A DNA stretch of 15,766 nucleotides from Bordetella parapertussis (GCA_945901825.1 CAMDMC010000032.1:1-15766), one strand, 5' to 3'. Shown: positions 1-13,256, counted from the first letter of the stretch. Made by a program: numbers and translations. Notes: generated from the letters alone by a model not told the origin.

Positions 1-147
1 CTGATCATAGCCCCTGGCCTCGCCCCCAAACTTCATCGACAACACCGTCGTAATGGCCGCCGTCAACGTCGTCTTCCCATGGTCCACGTGACCAATCGTC
101 CCTACATTCACATGCGGCTTGGTCCGCTCAAACTTGCCCTTGGCCAT
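1..147 (-). CDS. tuf: Elongation factor Tu, N-terminal fragment (cut by window edge)
   Basis: EF-Tu is the GTPase that delivers aminoacyl-tRNA to the ribosomal A site. Only the first 49 codons are present; the gene continues past position 1. The translation begins [20 protein letters not shown], and the P-loop GHVDHGKT sits at residues 19-26, which is diagnostic for EF-Tu. The ATG at 147-145 is preceded by AAGGA about 8 nt upstream. It follows fusA after 39 nt with no terminator, as the last gene of a str-type operon (rpsL-rpsG-fusA-tufA). Codon use is odd: 29 of the 49 codons end in G and six of seven Thr codons are ACG, whereas sampled parts of the adjacent fusA use mostly ACC and no ACG. 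The other tuf end in this window shows that the genome has two copies, or that one copy was split by assembly; this end would be tufA by position. Confidence 0.97.
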   Translation of the reverse strand, partial: MAKGKFERTKPHVNVGTIGHVDHGKTTLTAAITTVLSMKFGGEARGYDQ

Positions 148-186
148 AACTTTTTCCTTGTTGTTGGTGGTTAAACAATAGTGGTT

Positions 187-2286
187 TTACTTGGCTCGAC
201 TGCTCATAACGGCCTCGGCAACATTCCTGGGGGCCTCGGCGTAATGCTTAAATTCCATGGTGTAAGTGGCACGTCCCTGGGTAAGCGAGCGCAGGGTTGT
301 CGAATAACCAAACATCTCTGCCAAGGGGACCTCAGCCTTAATTTGTTTGCCACCACCCACCATGTCGTCCATACCTTGAACCATTCCACGACGTGAGGAG
401 AGATCGCCCATCACCGTACCAGCGTAATCTTCAGGTGTCTCGACCTCAACCGACATCATGGGCTCAAGCAATACGGGGTTTGCCTTACGCATGCCGTCCT
501 TCAAGGCCATGGAGCCTGCAAGTTCAAAGGCAATTTGGGACGAGTCCACATCGTGGTAGGAGCCATCAAACAGAGTGACTTTGACGTCGACCACGGGAAA
601 GCCAGCAAGGACACCGGCATTCATGGTGTCTTTGCAACCTTTATCAACCGAGGGAATGAATTCACGCGGCACCACACCGCCCTTAATGGCATCGACAAAC
701 TCGTAGCCGCCCCCTTCAGCCTGGGGGTCGAGCTTAAGCCAGACATGTCCATACTGACCCTTACCACCGGACTGCTTGACATACTTGCCTTCAATTTCAA
801 CAGGCTTGCGAATGGTTTCGCGGTAGGCCACCTGAGGCTTACCTACAGTGGCTTCGACGCCGAACTCACGCTTCATGCGGTCGACGAGGATTTCAAGGTG
901 AAGCTCGCCCATGCCTGAAATAATGGTCTGGCCCGACTCCTCGTCGGTTCGCACACGAAACGATGGGTCTTCTTTTGCCAGGCGGTTAAGGGCAATACCC
1001 ATTTTCTCTTGGTCAACCTTGGTCTTGGGTTCCACCGCCTGAGAAATCACCGGCTCTGGAAAGACCATACGCTCGAGAATAATTTCAGCATCGGGGTCGC
1101 AGAGGGTTTCGCCCGTCGTGACCTCTTTAAGGCCCACGGCCGCTGCAATATCGCCTGCAAGAATTTCAGAGATTTCTTCGCGGTTGTTGGCATGCATTTG
1201 AAGCAGACGACCAATGCGCTCCTTTTTGCCCTTAATGGGGTTGAGCACCGTATCGCCCGATTTCAGAACACCCGAGTAGACCCGAATAAAGGTGAGCTGC
1301 CCAACAAAGGGGTCTGACATGAGTTTGAAGGCCAAGGCAGAAAACTTTTCTTTATCGTCGGCCTTGCGATCGAGCTCCTTGCCATTGGGATCGATTCCGG
1401 TAACAGGAGGAATATCCACAGGGCTTGGAAGAAACTGGATAACGGCATCAAGCATGCGCTGAACACCCTTGTTTTTAAAGGCTGTGCCGCAGAGTGTGGG
1501 CTGGATTTCGCAGGCAATGGTGCGATCACGAATGCCCTTCATAATCATGTCTTCAGAAAGGTCACCGTTTTCGAGGTAGTGGTTCATGATCTCCTCGTTT
1601 GATTCAGCGGCGGCCTCAAGCATCTTCTCGCGCCATTCCAAGGCCTGCTCTTTCAGCTCTGCCGGTACCTCGCCGTACTCAAACTTGGTGCCCTGGCTCG
1701 CCTCATCCCAGACGATGGTCTTCATTTTGACGAGATCGATGACGCCTTTGAAGTTCTCCTCGGCCCCTATTGGAATAACCACCGGTACCGGATTGGCCTT
1801 CAGGCGGCCTTTCATCTGCTCGACCACTTTAAAAAAATTGGCCCCCGTACGGTCCATTTTGTTCACAAAGGCAAGGCGGGGAACCTTGTACTTGTTGGCC
1901 TGACGCCATACGGTCTCCGACTGGGGCTGCACACCGCCCACTGCGCAATAGACCATGCAGGCGCCATCAAGTACGCGCATGGAACGCTCGACTTCAATGG
2001 TGAAGTCTACGTGTCCGGGGGTGTCGATGATGTTAATGCGATGCTCGGGCAGGGAGGTGTCCATCCCCTTCCAGAAGCAGGTGGTTGCTGCCGAGGTAAT
2101 GGTGATGCCGCGCTCTTGCTCTTGCTCCATCCAGTCCATGGTGGCCGCGCCATCGTGCACCTCGCCGATTTTGTGGTTAACGCCTGTGTAAAAAAGAATG
2201 CGCTCGGTGGTGGTGGTCTTTCCGGCGTCAATGTGGGCGCTAATGCCGATGTTGCGATAGCGGTCGATGGGAGTCTTACGAGCCAT
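187..2286 (-). CDS. fusA: Elongation factor G
   Basis: EF-G is the cytosolic GTPase that drives tRNA-mRNA translocation and, with RRF, ribosome recycling. The 699-aa product is full length for the family (about 700). GTPase motifs are in order: G1 AHIDAGKT at 17-24, G2 Thr62 in RGITIT, G3 DTPGH at 88-92, G4 NKMD at 142-145, and a G5-like GTAFKNKG near 270. Domain II, III, IV and V sequence follows without a break, including GMGELHLEI of domain III. The start is supported by AGGAAG just upstream of ATG 2286-2284. It lies 45 nt downstream of rpsG and 39 nt upstream of tuf, so it is probably co-transcribed with both. Its leader holds a CCUCCUU element that could mask the ribosome binding site (separate entry). 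It is the translocation EF-G of the str operon rather than a tetracycline-protection paralogue. Confidence 0.99.
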   Translation of the reverse strand: MARKTPIDRYRNIGISAHIDAGKTTTTERILFYTGVNHKIGEVHDGAATMDWMEQEQERGITITSAATTCFWKGMDTSLPEHRINIIDTPGHVDFTIEVERSMRVLDGACMVYCAVGGVQPQSETVWRQANKYKVPRLAFVNKMDRTGANFFKVVEQMKGRLKANPVPVVIPIGAEENFKGVIDLVKMKTIVWDEASQGTKFEYGEVPAELKEQALEWREKMLEAAAESNEEIMNHYLENGDLSEDMIMKGIRDRTIACEIQPTLCGTAFKNKGVQRMLDAVIQFLPSPVDIPPVTGIDPNGKELDRKADDKEKFSALAFKLMSDPFVGQLTFIRVYSGVLKSGDTVLNPIKGKKERIGRLLQMHANNREEISEILAGDIAAAVGLKEVTTGETLCDPDAEIILERMVFPEPVISQAVEPKTKVDQEKMGIALNRLAKEDPSFRVRTDEESGQTIISGMGELHLEILVDRMKREFGVEATVGKPQVAYRETIRKPVEIEGKYVKQSGGKGQYGHVWLKLDPQAEGGGYEFVDAIKGGVVPREFIPSVDKGCKDTMNAGVLAGFPVVDVKVTLFDGSYHDVDSSQIAFELAGSMALKDGMRKANPVLLEPMMSVEVETPEDYAGTVMGDLSSRRGMVQGMDDMVGGGKQIKAEVPLAEMFGYSTTLRSLTQGRATYTMEFKHYAEAPRNVAEAVMSSRAK

Positions 2287-2331
2287 GGTCTTCCTGTCTC
2301 TACAAGGAGGTTAAAACGTGACGGTGAAAGC
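2287..2331 (-). promoter_or_regulatory. rpsG-fusA spacer with anti-Shine-Dalgarno element
   Basis: In the mRNA sense this 45-nt spacer contains CCUCCUU (complement of 2304-2310), the same bases as the 3' anti-SD tail of 16S rRNA, 17 nt before the fusA AUG. The fusA SD, AGGA (complement of 2292-2295), can pair with UCCU (complement of 2305-2308), leaving a 9-nt loop. This would be a small switchable hairpin over the fusA ribosome binding site. The pairing is visible in the sequence; a regulatory role is inference. It could instead be chance in a short spacer. Confidence 0.35.
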
Positions 2332-2802
2332 TTAGAACCGGAAATGCGAGAAGGCCTTGTTGGCCTCGGCCATACGATGAACCTCGTCACGACGCTTGAC
2401 TGCTCCGCCACGGCCCTCGGCGGCCTCAAGGAGTTCGCCGGCAAGCCTTAGGTTCATGGACTTCTCGCCCCGCTTTTTGGCGGCCTCACGCAGCCAACGC
2501 ATGGCAAGGGCTGAGCGGCGGGCCGGGCGGACCTCAACGGGCACTTGGTAGTTCGCGCCACCGACTCGACGACTTTTTACTTCGACGGCGGGTTTGGCAT
2601 TGGTGAGAGCCTGTTGAAAGACTTCCATGGGGTTCTTCTTAGCAACCTTCTCGATATGGTCGAAGGCGCCATAAACGATGCTCTCGGCAACAGCTTTCTT
2701 TCCATGAAGCATGACCACATTCATGAATTTGGAGACTTCTTCGCTACTGAACTTTGGATCGGGCAGGATGATGCGTTTTGGAACTTCGCGACGACGAGGC
2801 AT
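2332..2802 (-). CDS. rpsG: 30S ribosomal protein S7
   Basis: S7 is a primary 16S rRNA-binding protein that nucleates the 30S head and contacts tRNA at the E site. The 156-aa product has the common bacterial length. It opens [10 protein letters not shown] and carries the conserved [13 protein letters not shown] segment near residues 25-37, the [12 protein letters not shown] beta-hairpin region near 80-91, and a C-terminal helical part ending AFSHFRF. ATG 2802-2800 is preceded by AAGGA at proper spacing. It lies 164 nt downstream of rpsL and 45 nt upstream of fusA. In E. coli S7 represses its own mRNA by binding the rpsL-rpsG intercistronic region; the structured spacer here fits the same arrangement, though that is not shown for this organism. 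Confidence 0.99.
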   Translation of the reverse strand: MPRRREVPKRIILPDPKFSSEEVSKFMNVVMLHGKKAVAESIVYGAFDHIEKVAKKNPMEVFQQALTNAKPAVEVKSRRVGGANYQVPVEVRPARRSALAMRWLREAAKKRGEKSMNLRLAGELLEAAEGRGGAVKRRDEVHRMAEANKAFSHFRF

Positions 2803-2966
2803 GTGTTTTCCTTGATTAAATCAATGAACGACGTTTCAGTTGGGTCTGACCCAGCCTGTTGTGGCAAGCTTGCAAAGCGACTTAAACCGCTTTACAAGAG
2901 GCCCAGGCCCTTACTCCACATAAAAACCTGGGCTCCAGCCAAGGACCCCAAGGCAGAACAAAAAAC
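2803..2966 (-). promoter_or_regulatory. Structured rpsL-rpsG spacer, candidate S7 translational operator
   Basis: This 164-nt spacer holds three inverted repeats. In transcription order they are a 7-bp stem with a 19-nt loop (arms 2927-2933 and 2901-2907), a 6-bp stem with an 8-nt loop (2888-2893 with 2874-2879), and a 5-bp stem, extendable to 7 with a wobble, with a 3-nt loop (2849-2853 with 2841-2845). None is followed by a U-tract, so they do not look like terminators. The E. coli S12-S7 spacer is the S7 autoregulation site, which makes this the natural candidate here. No specific S7-binding motif was recognised. Confidence 0.45.
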
Positions 2967-3344
2967 TTACGACTTCTTAGCCCGCTTCGCGCCGTACTTC
3001 GAGCGCGACTGCTTACGGTCTTTAACACCCTGAAGGTCGAGTGACCCGCGAACGATGTGGTAACGCACACCGGGAAGGTCTTTCACGCGGCCGCCACGAA
3101 TAAGCACAACCGAGTGTTCTTGAAGGTTGTGGCCTTCACCACCAATGTAGCTAATGACCTCAAAACCGTTGGTCAGTCGAACCTTCGCCACCTTACGCAG
3201 GGCGGAGTTCGGCTTTTTAGGCGTTGTGGTGTAGACACGCGTGCAGACACCCCGGCGTTGTGGGCAGGCCTCAAGCGCCGGGCTCTTGCTTTTAATGGTC
3301 TCGCTCTCACGCGGTTTGCGCACAAGCTGATTAATGGTGGGCAT
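2967..3344 (-). CDS. rpsL: 30S ribosomal protein S12
   Basis: S12 sits at the 30S decoding centre and sets tRNA selection accuracy. The 125-aa product begins [12 protein letters not shown] and contains [17 protein letters not shown] and [17 protein letters not shown], typical of the family. The residues where streptomycin-resistance changes usually occur look wild type: KK at 43-44, corresponding to mature Lys42 of E. coli, and Lys88 in [11 protein letters not shown]. Asp89, the site of methylthiolation in E. coli, is present. The ATG at 3344-3342 has only a weak GACGAG-like ribosome binding site. It follows rpoC by 60 nt with no clear terminator between, so it may be read through from rpoBC as well as from any str promoter. 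It starts the str block rpsL-rpsG-fusA-tuf. Confidence 0.99.
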   Translation of the reverse strand: MPTINQLVRKPRESETIKSKSPALEACPQRRGVCTRVYTTTPKKPNSALRKVAKVRLTNGFEVISYIGGEGHNLQEHSVVLIRGGRVKDLPGVRYHIVRGSLDLQGVKDRKQSRSKYGAKRAKKS

Positions 3345-3404
3345 TGCTGAACTCGTCTTTCAATAAAATGGTTTTCTGTCAACCGGACAAAAGCCCTACA
3401 TTCT

Positions 3405-7667
<4,263 letters not shown>

Positions 7668-7690
7668 AGCGTGTCTTCCCTTTTAGCAAA

Positions 7691-10600
7691 TCAGTGGCGC
7701 TCGAGGTCAATGTCGATCCCAAGGGAACGAATTTCTTTGACCAGAACGTTAAAGGACTCGGGCATACCGGCATCAATGACATGGTCGCCTTTGACGATGT
7801 TTTCGTAGACCCGGGTTCGACCAGAGACATCATCGGACTTCACGGTCAGCATCTCTTGCAGCGTGTAAGAGGCACCATAGGCTTCCAACGCCCAGACCTC
7901 CATTTCGCCAAATCGCTGACCACCAAACTGCGCCTTACCGCCCAAGGGCTGCTGGGTCACCAGGGAGTAAGGTCCAGTGGATCGGGCATGCATCTTGTCA
8001 TCCACTAGGTGGTGGAGCTTAAGCATGTGCATGTAGCCCACGGTGGTGGGTCGATCGAAGGCATCGCCTGTTCGGCCATCGTAAAGCTGAACCTGGGTGC
8101 GGGTTTCCGTAAGCCCCATACGCTTGGCAAGGTCATCGGGATAGGCAAGCTTCAACATCTCGCGAATCTCATCCTCGGTTGCCCCATCGAATACAGGGGT
8201 TGCAAAAGGAACGCCGTCGGTGAGGTTCTTAGCAAGCTCGAGAAGCTCGGGCTCGGTAAGGCTCTTGACTTCTTCGGGCTTGCCACTGGTGTTATAGACC
8301 TTCTCAAGCAGGTCACGGATTTCGTTGGTTGCAGCCTGCTTGGCAAGCATATCGCCAATGCGCTGGCCAATACCCTTTGCGGCCCAGCCAAGGTGGGTCT
8401 CAAGAATCTGCCCCACGTTCATTCGAGAAGGAACACCCAGCGGGTTAAGTACGATGTCAACAGGGGCGCCGTCAGCCATGTAGGGCATGTCTTCCACCGG
8501 AACAATGCGAGAGATAACCCCCTTGTTACCGTGACGACCGGCCATCTTGTCGCCCGGCTGAAGACGTCGCTTCACCGCAAGATAAACCTTGACCATCTTC
8601 AGCGCTCCGGGCGGTAGCTCGTCGCCCTGGGTAAGCTTGCGATGCTTTTCTTGGTAGGCAAGATCGAACTGATGACGCTTTTGATCGAGCGATTCTTTAA
8701 GCGACTCCAGCTGCCCGGCGGCCGACTCGTCGGCAAGACGAATGTCAAACCAGTGATGCTTGTCGATTTCTGCCAGGTAGTCGGCTGTGAGCGCCGTTCC
8801 TTTGGCAAGCTTTTTCGGCCCACCGTTGGCTGGCTGACCAATGAGAAGCCTCTCGATTCGCTGGAACATATCGGCCTCAACAATGCGAAGCTGATCGTTT
8901 AGGTCTTTCCGGAAACGACCAAGCTCATCATCAATAATTTGCTGGGCGCGCTTGTCGCGTTGGATGCCCTCGCGGGTAAAGACCTGAACATCAATGACCG
9001 TTCCGCTCATACCCGAGGGCACACGCAAAGACGTGTCTTTCACATCAGAGGCCTTCTCGCCGAAAATGGCACGAAGCAGTTTTTCTTCCGGCGTAAGCTG
9101 GGTTTCACCTTTTGGCGTGACCTTACCTACAAGAACGTCACCGGCTTGAACTTCGGCGCCGATGTAGACCACGCCTGACTCATCAAGCCGAGCCAGTTGG
9201 TTTTCTGAAAGGTTGGAGATGTCACGGGTGATCTCTTCAGGCCCAAGCTTGGTGTCCCGGGCAAAGATAGAGAGCTCCTCGATATGAACCGAGGTGTAGC
9301 GATCTTCGGCCACAACGCGCTCAGAAATAAGGATGGAGTCTTCAAAGTTGTAGCCATTCCAGGGCATGAAGGCCACGCGCATGTTCTGGCCAAGGGCTAG
9401 CTCCCCCATGTCGGTGGAGGCGCCGTCGGCCACAACATCACCGCGTTCAACCTTGTCGCCGCGCTTGACCAGGGGCCTTTGGTTAATGTTGGTGTTCTGG
9501 TTGGACCGTGAGTATTTAATGAGGTTGTAAATGTCCACGCCCGACTCCCCGGCGGTGGCCTCGTTGTCGTTGACCCGAATGACAATACGGCGGGAATCGA
9601 CATAGTCGACAAGGCCACCTCGGCTGGCCTGAACCACGGTGCCAGAGTCGACGGCGCAGGTTCGCTCGACCCCGGTTCCAACCAAAGGCTTTTGGGGACG
9701 CAGGCAGGGTACCGCCTGGCGTTGCATGTTGGAGCCCATGAGTGCACGGTTGGCGTCATCGTGCTCAAGGAAAGGAATAAGCGAAGCGGCCACCGACACA
9801 ATCTGCGAGGGCGCCACGTCCATGTACTCGACTTTTTCCGGGCCAGAGAGGGTGGTCTCGCCATTGACACGCACCGAGACCAGATCGCCTTGAAGCTTGC
9901 CCGCGCCATCGACAGCCGCGTTGGCCTGCGCAATGACGTACCGACCCTCTTCAATCGCCGACAGGTAGTCGATCTCGTTGGTTACACGGCGGTCCACAAC
10001 CTTTCGGTAAGGCGTTTCAAGAAAACCGTAGTCATTAAGGCGGGCATACAAGGCCAGGGAGTTAATGAGGCCAATGTTTGGACCCTCAGGGGTCTCGATG
10101 GGGCAGACACGACCGTAGTGGGTGGGGTGCACGTCACGCACTTCAAAGCCTGCGCGTTCGCGGGTGAGACCGCCTGGTCCAAGTGCAGAGACACGTCGTT
10201 TGTGAGTGATCTCGGACAAGGGGTTGGTCTGGTCCATAAACTGCGAGAGCTGGGAAGACCCAAAGAACTCGCGAATGGCAGCCGAGATGGGCTTGCTGTT
10301 AATGAGGTCGTGAGGCTGAAGGTTGTCGGCCTCGGCCTGACCCAGCCGCTCTTTAACGGCCCGCTCAACACGCACGAGCCCGGAACGGAACTGATTTTCG
10401 GCAAGCTCACCCACGCATCGCACGCGGCGGTTACCCAGGTGATCGATGTCATCGACCTCACCACGGCCGTTGCGCAGTTCAACAAGCAGCTTGATGGTGT
10501 CCAGAATGTCTTCGTGCGTTAGCACTGGTGAGCCAAGAACATCCTCGCGGCTGAGCCTGCGGTTAAATTTCATTCGGCCGACCTTCGAGAGGTCGTAGGA

Positions 10601-11794
10601 GTCTTCACTAAAGAAGAGCCTGTTAAAAAGGGCCTCGACCGCATCCTCGGTGGGGGGCTCGCCGGGACGCATCATGCGATAAATGGCAACCCTTGCCGAG
10701 AGAGGATCGGGGGTTTCATCAAGCCTTAGGGTTGCAGAAATATAGGCGCCGTGATCGAGGTCGTTGACATAGAGCGTTGGAATGTCACGAATCTTGGCAT
10801 CGCGCAGGCGAACCAAAAGCTCCTCGGTTATTTCATCGTTTGCCTTGGCAACGATTTCACCTGTCTCTTCGTCAACCAGGTTAAGCGCAACAATTCGGCC
10901 AAGCAGGTAATCATCGGGAACCGAGACACGCTTGAGGCCCGACTTCTCGATGTCGCGAATATGCTTGGCGTTGATTCGCTTGTCCCGAGCTACAAGAATT
11001 GTGCCGTCTTTGTCGGCGATATCAAACCGAGCCTGCTCGCCCTTTAGGCGCTCAGGAACGAGTTCCATCTGCGCGCCATCAGGCATAAGCGCGAAATGAT
11101 CAAAGCTAAAGAAGTTGGCCAGAATCTGCTCGGGCGACAGGCCAAGCGCCTTCATCAGAATCGTGACGGGCATTTTGCGGCGGCGGTCGACGCGGAAGTA
11201 AAGAATATCTTTCGGGTCAAACTCGAAATCAAGCCAGGAGCCACGATAAGGGATAATGCGGGCCGAGAACAAGAGCTTGCCCGAGCTATGGGTCTTGCCG
11301 CGGTCGTGTTCAAAGAACACACCCGGCGAGCGATGCAGCTGGCTTACGATGACACGCTCGGTTCCGTTAATAACGAAAGAGCCGGTCTGAGTCATCAGAG
11401 GCATCTCGCCCATGTAAGCCTCGTTCTCACGCGCCTCTTTAATGGTGGGCTTTGCGGCCTCTCGGTCCATAATGACGAGCCGAACACGGGCACGCAGGGG
11501 TGCCGCATAGGTTAGGCCTCGCTGCTGGCACTCTTTGACGTCAAAGGCAGGCTTGCCGAGCTGAAAGTTAACAAACTCAAGCTTGGCATAACCGTTGTGG
11601 CTAACGATCGGGAAGATGGAGCTAAAGGCAGCCTGCAGGCCGTCGTTCTCGCGCTTATCGGGCGCGATCTCAGCCTGTAAAAACTGCCGGTACGACTGAA
11701 TCTGGGTCTCGAGAAGATACGGCACCTGCAAGACAGGTGGGCGTTTTGCAAAGCTCTTTCGAATACGCTTCTTTTCAGTAAAGTTGTAGGCCAT
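7691..11794 (-). CDS. rpoB: DNA-directed RNA polymerase subunit beta
   Basis: Beta pairs with beta' to form the active cleft of RNA polymerase and is the rifampicin target. The start chosen is ATG 11794-11792 ([15 protein letters not shown]), with AAGGA 7-11 nt upstream; this gives 1367 aa. A longer frame to 11830 adds 12 residues lacking family similarity. The rifampicin region is [20 protein letters not shown] (513-532). Its key residues Q518, D521, H531, R534, S536 and L538 equal the E. coli wild type, so no resistance change is seen. Thr523 in place of E. coli Asn518 is common in betaproteobacteria. [15 protein letters not shown], near the active site, and the C-terminal [19 protein letters not shown], which joins beta', are intact. 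It lies downstream of rplL after a 199-nt structured spacer and 23 nt before rpoC. Confidence 0.99.
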   Translation of the reverse strand: MAYNFTEKKRIRKSFAKRPPVLQVPYLLETQIQSYRQFLQAEIAPDKRENDGLQAAFSSIFPIVSHNGYAKLEFVNFQLGKPAFDVKECQQRGLTYAAPLRARVRLVIMDREAAKPTIKEARENEAYMGEMPLMTQTGSFVINGTERVIVSQLHRSPGVFFEHDRGKTHSSGKLLFSARIIPYRGSWLDFEFDPKDILYFRVDRRRKMPVTILMKALGLSPEQILANFFSFDHFALMPDGAQMELVPERLKGEQARFDIADKDGTILVARDKRINAKHIRDIEKSGLKRVSVPDDYLLGRIVALNLVDEETGEIVAKANDEITEELLVRLRDAKIRDIPTLYVNDLDHGAYISATLRLDETPDPLSARVAIYRMMRPGEPPTEDAVEALFNRLFFSEDSYDLSKVGRMKFNRRLSREDVLGSPVLTHEDILDTIKLLVELRNGRGEVDDIDHLGNRRVRCVGELAENQFRSGLVRVERAVKERLGQAEADNLQPHDLINSKPISAAIREFFGSSQLSQFMDQTNPLSEITHKRRVSALGPGGLTRERAGFEVRDVHPTHYGRVCPIETPEGPNIGLINSLALYARLNDYGFLETPYRKVVDRRVTNEIDYLSAIEEGRYVIAQANAAVDGAGKLQGDLVSVRVNGETTLSGPEKVEYMDVAPSQIVSVAASLIPFLEHDDANRALMGSNMQRQAVPCLRPQKPLVGTGVERTCAVDSGTVVQASRGGLVDYVDSRRIVIRVNDNEATAGESGVDIYNLIKYSRSNQNTNINQRPLVKRGDKVERGDVVADGASTDMGELALGQNMRVAFMPWNGYNFEDSILISERVVAEDRYTSVHIEELSIFARDTKLGPEEITRDISNLSENQLARLDESGVVYIGAEVQAGDVLVGKVTPKGETQLTPEEKLLRAIFGEKASDVKDTSLRVPSGMSGTVIDVQVFTREGIQRDKRAQQIIDDELGRFRKDLNDQLRIVEADMFQRIERLLIGQPANGGPKKLAKGTALTADYLAEIDKHHWFDIRLADESAAGQLESLKESLDQKRHQFDLAYQEKHRKLTQGDELPPGALKMVKVYLAVKRRLQPGDKMAGRHGNKGVISRIVPVEDMPYMADGAPVDIVLNPLGVPSRMNVGQILETHLGWAAKGIGQRIGDMLAKQAATNEIRDLLEKVYNTSGKPEEVKSLTEPELLELAKNLTDGVPFATPVFDGATEDEIREMLKLAYPDDLAKRMGLTETRTQVQLYDGRTGDAFDRPTTVGYMHMLKLHHLVDDKMHARSTGPYSLVTQQPLGGKAQFGGQRFGEMEVWALEAYGASYTLQEMLTVKSDDVSGRTRVYENIVKGDHVIDAGMPESFNVLVKEIRSLGIDIDLERH

Positions 11795-11993
11795 GAAGGT
11801 TCCTTGAGGTCTGAAAAAACACAGGGTCAATCACAAACATCGACAAATTGGGTCCAACCATCGCGTTGCCAAAACCTGGGCACGTTTAGCAGGGCTTTGC
11901 CATATCGGCTCGAATCGGTGCAGAGAAAAACTGCACGAGCTCGGCATGGCAAAGCCGGCCGCTGGCACAAGACCAACGGCCGGCCACAAAGGT
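11795..11993 (-). promoter_or_regulatory. rplL-rpoB spacer with two overlapping hairpins (attenuator / RNase III-like)
   Basis: In the mRNA sense the first hairpin pairs 11977-11984 with 11954-11961 (8 bp, all G/C) and extends by TTGG/CCAG to 12 bp around a 7-nt loop. The second pairs 11946-11956 with 11893-11903 (11 perfect base pairs), with an inner 6-bp stem (11931-11936 with 11918-11923) around a U-rich loop. The two share 11954-11956, so they compete at the junction. The first is followed by UUUGCC only, not a full U-tract. In E. coli this spacer holds a partial terminator and an RNase III cleavage site that lower rpoBC expression relative to rplJL. Position and structure fit that role; function here is inferred. 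Confidence 0.6.
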
Positions 11994-12377
11994 TTACTGC
12001 ATCTCAACCTTGGCGCCAGCCTCTTCAAGCTGCTTTTTCAAAGCCTCGGCATCAGCCTTTGAGATGGCCTCTTTGACGGGCTTAGGAGCCCCATCAACAA
12101 GGTCTTTGGCCTCTTTAAGTCCAAGGCCAGTGGCTGCGCGAACAACCTTAATAACCTCAACTTTTTTCTCACCCGCGGCCATAAGCACGACGTTGAACTC
12201 GGTCTTCTCTTCGACAGCAGCTGCGCCGGCGCCGGCAGCAGGCGCGGCAGCAACGGCCACTGCAGCAGCAGCTGCAGATACACCAAACTTCTCTTCCATC
12301 ATTTTGATGAGTTCAGAGAGGTCAAGGACACTCATTGAGCCAACGGCTTCGAGGATTTCTTCTTTTGACATAGCCAT
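11994..12377 (-). CDS. rplL: 50S ribosomal protein L7/L12
   Basis: L7/L12 forms the mobile dimers of the ribosomal stalk that recruit and activate the translation GTPases. The 127-aa product has the standard layout: an N-terminal dimerisation and L10-binding domain (about 1-34), an Ala-rich flexible hinge (about 35-55, including a run of five Ala), and a C-terminal factor-binding domain containing [20 protein letters not shown]. The start ATG at 12377 is preceded by GGAG with 9-nt spacing; Met3 would put that site 15 nt away, so Met1 is preferred. The upstream gap to rplJ is 100 nt. L7/L12 must be made in excess over L10, so independent translation at this well-spaced site is expected. Confidence 0.99.
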   Translation of the reverse strand: MAMSKEEILEAVGSMSVLDLSELIKMMEEKFGVSAAAAAVAVAAAPAAGAGAAAVEEKTEFNVVLMAAGEKKVEVIKVVRAATGLGLKEAKDLVDGAPKPVKEAISKADAEALKKQLEEAGAKVEMQ

Positions 12378-12477
12378 CTTTAATTACTCCATTTCATTGC
12401 GTTAAGGTTGTTTGCGTAGGATTCAAGGACCTGATCGTATGGCTAGAGGGCTGCGGGCTAAAGAGCCAACAGACCAC
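12378..12477 (-). other. rplJ-rplL intercistronic spacer
   Basis: This 100-nt spacer carries the rplL ribosome binding site (GGAG) and one small hairpin of the form GGCT-CTTT-AGCC just after rplJ. I see no promoter-like pair of hexamers and no terminator. It probably only separates two co-transcribed cistrons. Confidence 0.5.
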
Positions 12478-13008
12478 TTAAGCCTCCTGCTCTGCGCGCT
12501 GATCGCGCACGGCGGCAAGGGTACGAACGAAGGTGCCAGGAACCTGATTGAGGGTCTGAACAAAGGTCGCCACAGGCGCCTGCATGGTGCCCAGAAGCTT
12601 CGCGAGAAGCTCCTCTCGTGAGGGCAACGAGGCAAGTGCTTTCACGCCAGCCGTATCAAGCAACGAATTGGGAAGACTGCCACCTTTAATAACAAGGGTT
12701 TCGTTGGTCTTCGCAAAATCGCACATGACGCGAGCCGCCGCAACAGGATCAACCGAAATGCCATAAATAAGTGGGCCAACCAGCTGGTCGGATAACTTAT
12801 CGAACGGTGTGCCTGCGATAGAACGCCTTACCAGAGTGTTTTTAAGCACCCGCAGGTAGACATCTGCCGCACGCGCCTGTCGTCGCAGTTCGGTGATCTT
12901 GGCAACGTTCAGACCACGGTACTCTGCAAGGATTACCGACTGGGCCTTGGCCAGTTCGGCCGAGACGTTGTCAATAACAGCAGATTTTGCAGCGCGGTTT
13001 AGTGCCAC
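12478..13008 (-). CDS. rplJ: 50S ribosomal protein L10
   Basis: L10 anchors the L7/L12 dimers to 23S rRNA at the base of the stalk and, as the L10-L7/L12 complex, represses its own mRNA in E. coli. The 176-aa product starts [12 protein letters not shown] and has the conserved [19 protein letters not shown] segment (about 29-47), followed by [13 protein letters not shown]. The C-terminal helical part (about 136-170) is the L7/L12 docking spine. The start codon is GTG (complement of 13006-13008), supported by AAGGAG six nt upstream and by a correct family N-terminus; no nearby ATG would replace it. It is preceded by the longest spacer of the window, which contains a probable autoregulatory leader. 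Confidence 0.98.
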   Translation of the reverse strand: MALNRAAKSAVIDNVSAELAKAQSVILAEYRGLNVAKITELRRQARAADVYLRVLKNTLVRRSIAGTPFDKLSDQLVGPLIYGISVDPVAAARVMCDFAKTNETLVIKGGSLPNSLLDTAGVKALASLPSREELLAKLLGTMQAPVATFVQTLNQVPGTFVRTLAAVRDQRAEQEA

Positions 13009-13199
13009 AGCTCACTCCTTAAAATGCCTTGGGCTATCTGCCCTTGGCGGTTAAAACCGGCGACCTAGCGAACAACGGAGCAATCAAACAACCTAAACTC
13101 GTGTCCTTCGGGACCGCCATCTCGGTTGGGACCGGCAAACCTGCCGGACATTAAGATGGACAAGACATTTAAGATCCATCCCCAACGGTCTTTGACAAC
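13009..13199 (-). promoter_or_regulatory. Probable L10 leader (autoregulatory mRNA element)
   Basis: The rplJ 5' region contains several stems in the mRNA sense. A 6-bp hairpin pairs 13142-13147 with 13132-13137 around a 4-nt loop. A CAACC/GGUUG closing stem (13124-13128 with 13089-13093) encloses a GUCC-CGAA-GGAC hairpin (13103-13114), leaving large internal loops of 9 and 9 nt. A GGGC/GCCC hairpin (13040-13043 with 13031-13034) lies close to the SD. In E. coli and many bacteria L10 with L7/L12 binds such a leader (Rfam L10_leader) to repress rplJL. The identification rests on position and structure; I did not match a consensus. Confidence 0.55.
13169..13198 (-). promoter_or_regulatory. Weak candidate promoter for rplJL-rpoBC
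   Basis: TTGTCA (complement of 13193-13198) matches the sigma70 -35 box at 5 of 6 positions. The hexamer 18 nt downstream, TCTTAA (complement of 13169-13174), matches -10 at only 3 of 6. E. coli has a promoter in the matching spacer (PL10), so the location is right, but the -10 is poor. Confidence 0.22.
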
Positions 13200-13245
13200 C
13201 CGCCTGTGTTGCTTGCGCCGGTAAAGGCCTGGGCAACAAAGGCGG
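13200..13245 (-). other. Long hairpin directly after rplA
   Basis: Eleven nt past the rplA stop codon the mRNA can form a 13-position stem: CCGCCU with AGGCGG and UGUUGC with GCAACA, separated by a single U/C mismatch. The arms are 13233-13245 and 13200-13212 around a 20-nt loop. No U-tract follows, so it is not a standard intrinsic terminator. A double-stranded RNA processing site or 3' end protector separating rplKA from rplJL is plausible. Confidence 0.55.
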
Positions 13246-13256
13246 CCCAAAGTCTG

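Noticed and set aside
3354..3382. Perfect TTGACA box (complement of 3377-3382) upstream of rpsL as a str promoter
   Set aside because: At 16-18 nt spacing there is no acceptable -10 hexamer (AAGACG at 17 nt); TATTGA lies only 11 nt away.
9692..10522. Long open frame (276 codons) on the plus strand inside rpoB
   Set aside because: It is fully antisense to a highly conserved part of rpoB, has no recognisable domain, and is one of many such shadow frames produced by the codon bias of the real gene.
11795..11830. Upstream in-frame start extending RpoB by 12 residues
   Set aside because: The extension has no family similarity and the ATG at 11794 has a good AAGGA site and the conserved [12 protein letters not shown] start.
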